A DNA stretch of 64,000 nt from NCBI RefSeq assembly GCF_902859735.1, contig NZ_CADIJY010000004.1, forward strand, positions 434,001-498,000. The letters are read 5' to 3'. The notes under the pieces are model-generated. The model was not told the origin of the DNA and searched no databases. It saw only the letters and a list, made by a program, of their open reading frames with translations. Position 1 is the first letter of the stretch. Each line of letters starts with the position of its first letter. Origin of the DNA: Achromobacter aegrifaciens (GTDB lineage: Bacteria > Pseudomonadota > Gammaproteobacteria > Burkholderiales > Burkholderiaceae_B). Of the stretch, positions 17,006-24,673 are shown piece after piece. Made by a program: the position numbers and the translations under genes.

Positions 17006-18160
17006 TTATTCCGCGTAGGAAAAACGGCCGTTCCGGACGATGCCCATGACGCGGGCGCGCTCGTCGAAACCCTGGTGGTTGTCCTTGGTGATGTTAAGCA
17101 CGCCATTGGGCACGACCAGGTCGCGCGTGTTTTCCAGGGCATCCCGCAGCGCCGCGCGGAATTCCGGCGTGCCGGGCTTGGCCCCGGTCTTGAGCGCCCG
17201 CGCCACCGCCGAGTCCAGCAGCATCCAGGCGCCATAGGCGTCGCCCGCGAACTGGGTCAGCGTGTTGGCGCCGTAGCGCGCTTCGTACTTGTCGGCAAAG
17301 GCCACCGCCACCTTCTTGACCGGGTTGTCGTCGGGCAGCTCGCGCGCCACCACGCCAGGGCCGGTGGGGAACAGGGTTCCCTCCACGTCCGCGCCGCCGA
17401 CCTGCAGGAATTCCAGCGTGCCTATGCCGTGCGTCTGGTAGATGGCGCCGGTGTAGCCGCGTTCCAGCAGCGTCTTCTGCGGCAAGGCAGACGGGGTGCC
17501 GGCGCCGGCGATCAGCACGGCGTCCGGCTTGGCGGCGATGACCTTCAGCACCTGTCCGACCACCGACGCGTCGGTGCGCTGGAAGCGCTCCTGCGCCACG
17601 ATCTTCAGGTCGGTCCCGGCAGCGGCGGTGAACTCCTTCCACCAGCTGTCGCCGTAGGAATCCGCGAAGCCGATGAAAGCCACGTTCTTCAGACCCTTCT
17701 TCTTCATGTCCGCGACCAGCGCGGTGGCCATCAACGAATCGTTCTGCGGCATCTTGAAGGCCCAGGCGCGCTTCGGATCGGACAGCGGCTCGACGATGAC
17801 GCTGGAGGCGGCCAGCGCAATCATGGGCGTGCCGGTTTCGGCCAGCACGTCCAGGCCGGCCAGCGCGGCGGCCGTGGTGTTGGGGCCGACGATCGCGTCG
17901 ACCTTGTCTTCCGAGGTCAGCTTGCGCATGTTCTTCACCGCGCGGCTGACGTCGGTACCGTCGTCCAGCACCACGTAGCGGGCCGGCTCGCCGCCCAGCG
18001 TGGCCGGCCACAAGCGGATCGCGTTATTGGTCTGGATGCCGATGGCCGCGGCCGGACCGGTGGTGGACACGTCCACGCCGATGACGATTTCAGCCTGGGC
18101 GGACAAGGCGGGGACGGCCAGCGCAATGGCGCAGGCGTAGCGGACGAGCTTGTAAGACAT
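17006..18160 (-). CDS. Orphan LivK-type ABC substrate-binding protein
   Basis: 384 residues with signal peptide (LVRYACAIALAVPALSAQA). Type-1 periplasmic binding fold: IVIGVDVSTTGPAAAIGIQTNNAIRL, KLTSEDKVDAIVGPNTTAAALA, NVAFIGFADSYGDSWWKEF and TQFAGDAYGAWMLLDSAVARAL, as in branched-chain amino-acid or amide/aromatic binding proteins. No permease or ATPase is adjacent, so it must share a transporter, possibly livHMGF at 27.6-31.2 kb. It has its own terminator. Ligand unknown. Confidence 0.88.
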   Translation of the reverse strand: MSYKLVRYACAIALAVPALSAQAEIVIGVDVSTTGPAAAIGIQTNNAIRLWPATLGGEPARYVVLDDGTDVSRAVKNMRKLTSEDKVDAIVGPNTTAAALAGLDVLAETGTPMIALAASSVIVEPLSDPKRAWAFKMPQNDSLMATALVADMKKKGLKNVAFIGFADSYGDSWWKEFTAAAGTDLKIVAQERFQRTDASVVGQVLKVIAAKPDAVLIAGAGTPSALPQKTLLERGYTGAIYQTHGIGTLEFLQVGGADVEGTLFPTGPGVVARELPDDNPVKKVAVAFADKYEARYGANTLTQFAGDAYGAWMLLDSAVARALKTGAKPGTPEFRAALRDALENTRDLVVPNGVLNITKDNHQGFDERARVMGIVRNGRFSYAE

Positions 18161-18424
18161 GACAGCAGTTCTCGGCGAGGTGTGAGCAGATGCCTGTATT
18201 TTGCCTGATGGCCGCGTGCCGCCTTGCGACGCGCATCAAGAAAGCTGGTCTGCGGTTACATAGGCTTGCCGTTGCGCGCAGACGCTTTCCGCGCCTGGCG
18301 CCCGCAGCCGCCTTATCATCGTTCATGCCATTCCAGGCAGCGCGCCCCGCCCCCAGCGGGCGGCCCGCGCCCTCCCACACCGGCCGCGCGCGCGACGGGC
18401 GCGGTCCTTCTACAGGAGTCACGC

Positions 18425-18850
18425 ATGAAGAAAACCGCAACCGCCCACTGGTCGGGCGACCTGAAGACCGGCAAGGGCACGATCTCCACGCAGAGCGGCG
18501 CGCTCAAGGAACAGGCCTACGGCTTCAACACCCGCTTCGGCGACACCCCGGGCACCAATCCCGAGGAATTGCTGGGCGCGGCTCACGCCGGCTGCTTCAC
18601 CATGGCCCTGTCCAACATCCTGTCCGAAGCAGGCATGGTCGCGCAAAGCCTGGACACCAAGGCCGAAGTCACGCTGGACAAGGTGGATGACGGCTTTGCC
18701 ATCACCGCTGTCCATCTGACGGTGGAAGCCGTCATTCCCGGCGCCAGCGCCCAGGCCTTCGAGGACGCGGCCCGCAAGGCGGAAAAAGGATGCCCCGTGT
18801 CCAAGGTGCTGAACGCCAAGATCTCCATGGACGCCAAGCTCAAGTCCTGA
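18425..18850 (+). CDS. osmC: OsmC-family peroxiredoxin-like hydroperoxide reductase
   Basis: 141 residues, the normal OsmC length, from ATG 18425 after CAGGAG. The redox cysteines C57 (GAAHAGCFTMAL) and C123 (EKGCPVSKVL), the catalytic E48 and R37 are present. It reduces organic and inorganic hydroperoxides in the cytoplasm. OsmC versus Ohr: the TGTISTQSG-like start and the lack of the Ohr block favour OsmC. The 264-bp divergent region with the orphan LivK gene shows nothing I can name. Confidence 0.88.
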   Translation: MKKTATAHWSGDLKTGKGTISTQSGALKEQAYGFNTRFGDTPGTNPEELLGAAHAGCFTMALSNILSEAGMVAQSLDTKAEVTLDKVDDGFAITAVHLTVEAVIPGASAQAFEDAARKAEKGCPVSKVLNAKISMDAKLKS

Positions 18851-18951
18851 TCCCCGGTGCAGCCCATGGCCCGTCCGAGAAGGATGGCGCCATTGGGCCG
18901 CCCTATCCCCTGCTTGCCCAAAATCAATTTGACGATGCCGTCCCCCAAGAG

Positions 18952-18970
18952 GATGATGAGAATCATTCTC
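18952..18970 (+). promoter_or_regulatory. Fur box overlapping the Nramp translation start region
   Basis: GATGATGAGAATCATTCTC matches the 19-bp Fur consensus GATAATGATAATCATTATC at 16 of 19 positions. It ends immediately before the AGGAG ribosome binding site (18971-18975) of the transporter, so Fur (or the related Mur) bound here would block transcription. Confidence 0.75.
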
Positions 18971-18980
18971 AGGAGCGAGC

Positions 18981-20270
18981 ATGGGCCAATTCATCTACGC
19001 GATATCCGGCGGCAGGACCGCGCTGGCGCAGGACGTCCAAGTATCGGCGGGCCTGCGCCGCATCGCCGGCCCTGGCATCCTGGTGGCCGTGGGCTATATC
19101 GATCCGGGCAACTGGGCCACCGACATCGCGGGCGGCAGCGGCTTCGGCTACGGGTTGCTGCTGGTCGTCATCACCTCGGCGCTGCTGGCGCTGGGCTTCC
19201 AGATCCTGGTGTCGCGCCTGGCGCTGGCAACGGGGCAGGACCTGGCCACGCTGACGGCCCGCCACCTGTCGCCGCGCCTGGCCAAGGCCGCCTGGCTCGC
19301 GGGCGAGGCGGCGATCCTGGCGACTGCCCTGGCCGAACTCATCGGCGGCGCAATCGCCCTGCGCCTGCTCTTCGGGCTGCCGCTGATCGCGGGCGTTGCG
19401 GTGACCGGCGTCGGCACGTTTGCCGTGCTGGCGCTGACGCGCGGCAACGCCGACAAGCACGAGCGTTTCATTGCCCTGCTGCTGTCGGTGGTCGCCATGT
19501 CCTTCGTGTTCCTGCTGTTCAAGGCCAACCCGGCCTGGACGGAAGTGGCGCACGGCGTCACGCAGACCGGCCGCGCGCTGCGCGACCCGCAGGGCTTCCT
19601 GATCGCGCTGGGGATACTTGGCGCGACCCTGATGCCGCACAACCTGTACCTGCATTCCGGATCGCTCGCGCAGCGTGCGCAGCAATTGCCGCCCAGCGCC
19701 CGCGACCTGGCCATGCGCGTGGCGCGCAACGACACCGTCGTGTCGCTGGGCCTGGCCATGCTGATCAACGCCGCCATCATGATCGTCGCCGCCGCCTCGC
19801 TGTCGGGCTCGGGCATCATCGTGTCCAGCCTGGACGACGCGCATGCCGTGATCGGCCAGACCCTGGGCATCGGCGCGGCCATCGTGTTCGCCGTGGCGCT
19901 GTATGCCGCGGGCCAAAGCTCCACCATCACTGGCGTGCTGGCCGGACGCATCCTGTCCCAGGGCTTCCAGGTGGGCAGCGGCTGGTCGGACCGCCGCCGC
20001 GCGCTGGCGACGCGGCTGGTGGCGGGCGCCGCGGCGGTCGGCCTGCTGGCCTTCACCGGCGGCCAGGATCCGGACGGCCTGCTGGTGCTGAGCCAGGTCA
20101 TCCTGAGCCTGGCCCTGCCCTTCGCGCTGGGGCCGCTGGTGCTGCTGGCTTGCCGCAAGAGCCTGATGGGCAAGTACGTGTTGCGCGGCGCCTGGGCCTG
20201 GGCCGCGGTTGCGGCCACGGTCGGCATCCTGCTGCTGGATGGCTATCTGGTGGCGGACATGCTGGTCTGA
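18981..20270 (+). CDS. mntH: Nramp-family proton-coupled divalent metal transporter
   Basis: 429 residues, about eleven membrane spans. The metal-binding DPGN motif is D41-N44 (GYIDPGNWATD) and the second motif GATLMPHNLYLHS supplies the Ala/Met ligands of span 6. It imports Mn(II) and possibly Fe(II) with protons. Start ATG 18981 follows AGGAG. A near-consensus Fur box adjoins the start, so iron or manganese repression is expected. A hairpin terminator follows. Whether Mn or Fe is the main substrate cannot be read from sequence. Confidence 0.92.
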   Translation: MGQFIYAISGGRTALAQDVQVSAGLRRIAGPGILVAVGYIDPGNWATDIAGGSGFGYGLLLVVITSALLALGFQILVSRLALATGQDLATLTARHLSPRLAKAAWLAGEAAILATALAELIGGAIALRLLFGLPLIAGVAVTGVGTFAVLALTRGNADKHERFIALLLSVVAMSFVFLLFKANPAWTEVAHGVTQTGRALRDPQGFLIALGILGATLMPHNLYLHSGSLAQRAQQLPPSARDLAMRVARNDTVVSLGLAMLINAAIMIVAAASLSGSGIIVSSLDDAHAVIGQTLGIGAAIVFAVALYAAGQSSTITGVLAGRILSQGFQVGSGWSDRRRALATRLVAGAAAVGLLAFTGGQDPDGLLVLSQVILSLALPFALGPLVLLACRKSLMGKYVLRGAWAWAAVAATVGILLLDGYLVADMLV

Positions 20271-20293
20271 GCCCCAGGGATAGCCTGGAATAA

Positions 20294-20320
20294 AAAAACG
20301 CCAGCGATGCTGGCGTTTTT
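20294..20320. terminator. Bidirectional terminator between mntH and a small minus-strand gene
   Basis: AAAAACGCCAGC (20294-20305), loop GAT, GCTGGCGTTTTT (20309-20320). It serves mntH from the left and the gene ending at 20340 from the right. Confidence 0.88.
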
Positions 20321-20339
20321 CTCGTACCCGCTATCGGGC

Positions 20340-20561
20340 TCAGTGGTAGGCGGAGACCACGGGGTGCTGGCGGCGGCCGGCGTCCATGTCGTGCAACACC
20401 TCGCCCACGGCGCCGCCGAAGGCGGCCAGGCGCACTTTCAGGCGCAGCCAGCGCGAGCCGGAAGCGTGGCCGGACAGGCTTTCCGCGATGATCGCGTCAT
20501 GGATCAGGGTACGTTCCAGCTCATCCGACATGCGGGCATTCTTCAGCGCGGTATCGCTCAT
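20340..20561 (-). CDS. Small hypothetical protein, 73 residues
   Basis: A short frame starting MSDTALKNARMSDELERTLI with a strong AAGGAG upstream and its own terminator downstream, so it looks like a real gene. It is hydrophilic with a basic centre (ASGSRWLRLKVRLAAFGG) and has no signal peptide or membrane span. No family recognised. The 184-bp region upstream is comparatively AT-rich and carries a 14-bp perfect palindrome. Confidence 0.6.
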   Translation of the reverse strand: MSDTALKNARMSDELERTLIHDAIIAESLSGHASGSRWLRLKVRLAAFGGAVGEVLHDMDAGRRQHPVVSAYH

Positions 20562-20687
20562 GGTTCTCTCCTTGAGAAAGCGATGTGGAACAACACGAGT
20601 CCATCTTAGACCTGTGCTTGCTGCGCCGCAATAAATTTCTTAACCATTTTTTTATGCGTTGCGCAATGGGTACAAACACCGAAAATG

Positions 20688-20701
20688 GTGCACATGTGCA
20701 C
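20688..20701. repeat. 14-bp perfect palindrome upstream of the 73-residue gene
   Basis: GTGCACATGTGCAC is self-complementary throughout. It lies between the TetR stop and the small gene start, about 130 bp upstream of the latter. It could be an operator; no regulator is assigned. Confidence 0.4.
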
Positions 20702-20745
20702 TGCTGCCTGCACCTTTCTTGTGCTGCCCCTTCCGAAGACGCCCG

Positions 20746-21354
20746 TCAGGGCTGTGCGAGATGCGCCTGGATCAGCATGTCCGCCATCTGCGCGACCCGG
20801 CCGGCTGGCCCGCCTTCGCCAAATAGCTGGCTGGAGACGAAGGCCCCTTCGAACAACAGCAACAGGCCATCGCCCAGCGCGTCGGGGTCGGCCGCCCCCA
20901 TTTCCGCCGCCATGGCAGCCAGGCGCCGCCGCAGCTCGGCCTTGTGTTCCACCGCCACGGCGCGGGCGGGATGACCGGCCTCGGGGTATTCCACCGCCGC
21001 ATTCGTCAGTCCGCAGCCTCGGTAGCCGCTCTGCACCGCGCGCACGCCCAGGCCGGTCAGGTAGGCCAGGATCTGGGCCCGGGGATCGCCCGGATGCGCC
21101 GCGCAGGCCGCGTCGAAACGCGCCCAGAATTCAGCGTCATAGTCGCGCAGATAGGCCGCCGCCAGTTCGTCCTTGGACGAAAAGCTGCGGTACAGGCTGG
21201 GTTTGGTCACGCCCGCTTCGCTGACGATGGCGTCCACGCCCACCGCCCGGATGCCGTCCCGGTAGAACATTTCGCGCGCGGTCTTGCGGATGCGCTCGGC
21301 CGCCAGCGGCGGCTTGGATGCGGGCCGATCGGCGCTCGAGGTTTTACTGGCCAT
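20746..21354 (-). CDS. TetR-family transcriptional regulator
   Basis: 202 residues with AAAGGAG before the ATG. Residues about 18-65 are the TetR helix-turn-helix (ERIRKTAREMFYRDGIRAVGVDAIVSEAGVTKPSLYRSFSSKDEL), followed by an all-helical ligand domain. It is divergent from an MFS gene whose promoter contains a perfect 18-bp inverted repeat, so it is most likely the repressor of that transporter. The inducer is unknown, plausibly the transported compound. Confidence 0.92.
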   Translation of the reverse strand: MASKTSSADRPASKPPLAAERIRKTAREMFYRDGIRAVGVDAIVSEAGVTKPSLYRSFSSKDELAAAYLRDYDAEFWARFDAACAAHPGDPRAQILAYLTGLGVRAVQSGYRGCGLTNAAVEYPEAGHPARAVAVEHKAELRRRLAAMAAEMGAADPDALGDGLLLLFEGAFVSSQLFGEGGPAGRVAQMADMLIQAHLAQP

Positions 21355-21395
21355 GGATGGGCTCCTTTCCGGATGACGGATCGACTAAAAATCGC

Positions 21396-21425
21396 TTGAC
21401 GATGTTACTGACCGGTACGTACTAT
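21396..21425 (+). promoter_or_regulatory. Sigma-70-type promoter of the MFS gene
   Basis: TTGACG (21396-21401), 18 bp, TACTAT (21420-21425). The left operator arm occupies the spacer, so repressor and polymerase would compete directly. Confidence 0.65.
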
Positions 21426-21456
21426 TCGCAAACCCCATTACGTACCGGTCAGTAAC
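21404..21456. promoter_or_regulatory. TetR-type operator: perfect 18-bp inverted repeat
   Basis: GTTACTGACCGGTACGTA (21404-21421) is repeated exactly in reverse complement at 21439-21456, with a 17-bp spacer. Each arm contains the small palindrome ACCGGT, so two repressor dimers may bind. The right arm abuts the MFS ATG at 21457, leaving no clear Shine-Dalgarno. Confidence 0.75.
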
Positions 21457-22740
21457 ATGAGTATAGCCCACCCTCCCGTCCCTTTCCGGCGCGCCGGCCA
21501 GAAGTACGCTTTTGTCGTCGTCGCGGTGATTTTCCTGTCCCTGCTGGTATCCGCCGGCCTGCGTTCCTCGCCCAGCGTGTTGCTGGTGCCTCTGGAAGAA
21601 ACCTTTGGCTGGAGCCGCAGCACCATCTCGCTGGCCGCCGCGGTCGGCATCTTCCTGTATGGCATGGTGGGACCGTTCGCGGCCGCCGCGATGGAGCGCT
21701 TTGGCTTGCGGCGCGTGCTGATCGGCGCGCTGATGCTGATGGCTGCGTCCAGCGCGGCCAGCGCCTTCATGACCCAGTCCTGGCATCTGCTGCTGACCTG
21801 GGGGGTGTTCTCGGGCCTGGGGTCCGGCGCGGTCGCCGTGGTGCTGGGCGCCACCGTCGTCAACCGCTGGTTCACCAAGCACCGCGGCGTGATGATGGGC
21901 CTGCTGACCGCCAGTTCCGCCACCGGCACGCTGGTGTTCCTGCCGGTGCTGGCCGCGCTGGCCTCGTCGGGCGACTGGACGCGCGTGGTGTGGACGGTCG
22001 CTGCTGCTGCTGCGGCGCTGGTACCGCTGGCCTGGTGGCTGGTGCCGGACCGGCCTGCCAGCGTCGGGCTGGTCCCCTTCGGCAGCGATCCGCATGCGCC
22101 GCCCGCGCCCGCCGCGCCGCGCACCGGCATGCTGGCGGCCACCTTCGGCGCGCTGGCCCGGGCCTCGCGCACCCGCACGTTCTGGTTCCTGTTCGCGACC
22201 TTCTTCGTGTGCGGATTCACCACCAACGGCCTGGTCGGCACGCACCTGATCGCGCTTTGCGGCGACCACGGCATGCCCGAGGTGCAGGCCGCGGGCCTCC
22301 TGGCGTTGATGGGCATCTTCGACCTGATCGGCACCACGGCGTCCGGCTGGCTCACCGACCGCTACGACCCACGCAAGCTGCTGTTCGTCTACTACGGCCT
22401 GCGCGGACTGTCGCTGATCTACCTGCCCTATTCCGACTTCTCGTTCTACAGCCTGTCGATCTTCGCCATCTTCTTCGGCCTGGACTGGATCGCCACGGTG
22501 CCGCCCACGCTGCGCCTGACGACCGAAGCCTTCGGCGAGCGCGACGCGTCCATCGTGTTCGGCTGGATCGTCGCCGGCCACCAACTGGGCGCCGCCAGCG
22601 CCGCCTGGATGGCGGGCGCCGTGCGCGAAGCCCAGGGCAGCTATCTGATGGCCTTCGTCATCTCCGGCATGACGGGCCTGATCGCCGCCGTCATTGCGCT
22701 GATGATAGGCAGGAAGCGCGTGGTGGCGCAGCCGGCCTGA
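21457..22740 (+). CDS. Major facilitator superfamily transporter
   Basis: 427 residues, about twelve membrane spans in two halves with a cytoplasmic loop near 200-225. The sequence (LRSSPSVLLVPLEETFGWSRSTISLAAAV, later GMPEVQAAGLLALMGIFDLIGTTASGWLTDRYDPRKLL) resembles the monocarboxylate/oxalate-formate-like MFS group. Translation starts directly after the right operator arm, with no evident ribosome binding site. Regulated, I infer, by the divergent TetR. Could be an importer of an organic acid or an exporter; the sequence does not decide. Confidence 0.88.
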   Translation: MSIAHPPVPFRRAGQKYAFVVVAVIFLSLLVSAGLRSSPSVLLVPLEETFGWSRSTISLAAAVGIFLYGMVGPFAAAAMERFGLRRVLIGALMLMAASSAASAFMTQSWHLLLTWGVFSGLGSGAVAVVLGATVVNRWFTKHRGVMMGLLTASSATGTLVFLPVLAALASSGDWTRVVWTVAAAAAALVPLAWWLVPDRPASVGLVPFGSDPHAPPAPAAPRTGMLAATFGALARASRTRTFWFLFATFFVCGFTTNGLVGTHLIALCGDHGMPEVQAAGLLALMGIFDLIGTTASGWLTDRYDPRKLLFVYYGLRGLSLIYLPYSDFSFYSLSIFAIFFGLDWIATVPPTLRLTTEAFGERDASIVFGWIVAGHQLGAASAAWMAGAVREAQGSYLMAFVISGMTGLIAAVIALMIGRKRVVAQPA

Positions 22741-22798
22741 GCGCGCCAGCGGGCGGGCGGCCGAGCCCTGGGCCCGCGCCGTCCGCGCCGATGACAGC

Positions 22799-23497
22799 TC
22801 ACTTCAAGCCTTGGGCCCCGCGCCCGCGCAGGTTGTAGGTCTTCTTGCTGCCCACATGCCTGCGGATGAGCGACTCCGCAAGCTCGCCGTCGCGCTGCAT
22901 CAGCGCCTGCACGAAGGCCTCGTGGTCGGCCACCGCCGCCGTCCATTCGTCGATATCGAAGTTCGACTTGTAGCGCAACGCCTGCACCTGCAGGTTCAAG
23001 CGGTCATACGAATGCGTCAGCGCCGGGTTGTGGGCCGCCCGGTTGATGGCGATATGCGTGCCCATGCTGGCCGCGAAATACGCGCGGATGTCGCGCTGTT
23101 CATACCCTTGCAGCATCTGCGCGTGCAATTGTGCGATATGCGCCAGTTCCGCGTCCGTGGCGCGTTCGGCGGCACTGCGCACCGCCAGCCCCTCCAGCAC
23201 CGACAGCACGTCGAAGATGTTCTCGACATCGTCGGCCGACAACTCGATCACCATCGCGCCGCGCTTGGGCTGCAGAGTCACCAGGCCGTCGGAAGCCAGC
23301 ATGCGATAGGCCTCGCGCAGCGGCGTGCGTGAAATCTTCAACTGGTCGCACAGGTCCCGCTCGTTCAGCCAGGTGCCCGGCTTGAAGGTGCCGTCGATGA
23401 TGAGCTGCCGCAATTTTTCCGCCACCACGGCCGGCAGCGTGGGGTGATGAATGGCCAAATCGGGGACGGACTGGTCCATAACTTCAGGGTTAGCCAT
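22799..23497 (-). CDS. GntR-family regulator (FCD/FadR subfamily)
   Basis: 232 residues from ATG 23497; a longer frame adds 27 unlikely residues. The winged helix-turn-helix spans about 22-90 (VAEKLRQLIIDGTFKPGTWLNERDLCDQLKISRTPLREAYRMLASDGLV), followed by an FCD ligand domain with metal-type residues (MGTHIAINRAAHNPAL, DHEAFVQAL, RRHVGSKK). It is divergent from Bug, enoyl-CoA hydratase and CoA-transferase genes, its likely targets. Effector unknown, probably a small carboxylate or acyl-CoA. Confidence 0.92.
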   Translation of the reverse strand: MANPEVMDQSVPDLAIHHPTLPAVVAEKLRQLIIDGTFKPGTWLNERDLCDQLKISRTPLREAYRMLASDGLVTLQPKRGAMVIELSADDVENIFDVLSVLEGLAVRSAAERATDAELAHIAQLHAQMLQGYEQRDIRAYFAASMGTHIAINRAAHNPALTHSYDRLNLQVQALRYKSNFDIDEWTAAVADHEAFVQALMQRDGELAESLIRRHVGSKKTYNLRGRGAQGLK

Positions 23498-23535
23498 GAG
23501 TTGTTGCCACTCGCTATTTCGACTATTTTTGTATC

Positions 23536-23545
23536 TGGTATACCA
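23536..23545. promoter_or_regulatory. GntR/FCD-type operator TGGTATACCA
   Basis: A perfect 10-bp palindrome in the divergent region, fitting the T-G-G-T-N2-A-C-C-A pattern used by FadR/VanR-like regulators. It lies 39 bp from the GntR start and 82 bp from the Bug start. Confidence 0.6.
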
Positions 23546-23626
23546 AACACCAAAGGCATACCAACCTGACCCCATCATAGATCAAGCAACACGCGGGCAG
23601 GCTGACAACCACCAAAGGAGACCCAC

Positions 23627-24622
23627 ATGCACAAGCACGCTCGCGCCTGGGCCGGCGCCCTGGCGTTGACCGCCGGCCTGGCCGCCGCCAGTCCCGCCCT
23701 GGCGCAGGACGCATCCAAATGGCCGGAACGGCCGGTACGCCTGATCGTCGGTTTCGTGCCCGGCGGCGGCACCGACGTATCGGCGCGCATCCTGTCCGCG
23801 CGCCTGTCGGCGCTGCTGGGCCAGCAGGTCGTGGTCGAGAACAAGCCCGGCGCTTCCGGCCTGATCGCGGCCGACTTCGTGGCCAAGGCCGATCCGGACG
23901 GCTACACGCTGCTGCTGGCCAATATGCAGTCCACCGTCGCCGCGCCCTATGTGGTGCAGTCCAGCGTCGACCCGATCAAGGACTTCACGCCGGTGCGCTA
24001 CATCGGGTCGGTGCCCAACGTGCTGGTGGTCAATCCGGCCAAGCACAGCTACGCCAGCGTGCAGAACCTGGTGGACGACGCCCGCGCCAAACCCAAGCAG
24101 CTGACCTACGCCTCCTCCGGCATGGGCAGCCCGCAACACCTGAGCGCCGCGCGCTTCTCTCAGATCGCGGGCGTCAGCATGGAGCACGTGCCGTACAAGG
24201 GCAGCGGCCAGGCCATGACCGACCTGCTGGGCGGCAGCGTGGACATGAACTTCGACACCCTGCCCGGCGCCATCAACCAGATCCAGGCCGGCAAGTTGCG
24301 GCCGCTGGCTGTGACCAGCACCGAACGCAGCAAGCGCCTGCCCGACGTGCCGACGCTGGCCGAGTCCGGCATCAAGGGTCTGGACATCGTGCAGTGGTAT
24401 GCGGTGCTGGCCCCGGCCAAGCTGCCCAAGCCGGTGCTGGACAAGCTCGACCAAGCGCTCAGCCAGACGCTGGCCGATCCCGAGATCAAGGCCAAGCTGG
24501 CCGACCAGGGCATGGAACTGGGCGGCGGTCCGGCCACCCCCGCGGCCTTCGCCAGCTACGTCCAGGACGAATGGAGCAAGTACGGCAAGCTCACCGCCAG
24601 CCTGGGCCTGACCAAGCAGTAA
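23627..24622 (+). CDS. Bug/TctC-family periplasmic solute-binding protein
   Basis: 331 residues with AAAGGAGA before the ATG and a signal peptide (ARAWAGALALTAGLAAASPALAQ). Bug marks: WPERPVRLIVGFVPGGGTDVSARILSARL, VVENKPGASGLIAADFVAKADPDGYTLLLAN and DVPTLAESGIKGLDIVQWY. Third Bug of the window, again without TctA/B. First gene of a set with enoyl-CoA hydratase and CoA transferase, suggesting its ligand is an acid that is activated to a CoA ester and hydrated. Confidence 0.93.
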   Translation: MHKHARAWAGALALTAGLAAASPALAQDASKWPERPVRLIVGFVPGGGTDVSARILSARLSALLGQQVVVENKPGASGLIAADFVAKADPDGYTLLLANMQSTVAAPYVVQSSVDPIKDFTPVRYIGSVPNVLVVNPAKHSYASVQNLVDDARAKPKQLTYASSGMGSPQHLSAARFSQIAGVSMEHVPYKGSGQAMTDLLGGSVDMNFDTLPGAINQIQAGKLRPLAVTSTERSKRLPDVPTLAESGIKGLDIVQWYAVLAPAKLPKPVLDKLDQALSQTLADPEIKAKLADQGMELGGGPATPAAFASYVQDEWSKYGKLTASLGLTKQ

Positions 24623-24673
24623 GCCGGCAGCAACCCGGCGGGGGGTGCGCCCCCGCCCACGCAAAGGAACACC

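Noticed and set aside
22799-23578. N-terminal extension of the GntR regulator to 23578
   Set aside because: The extra residues cover the TGGTATACCA operator and are unlike GntR N-termini.
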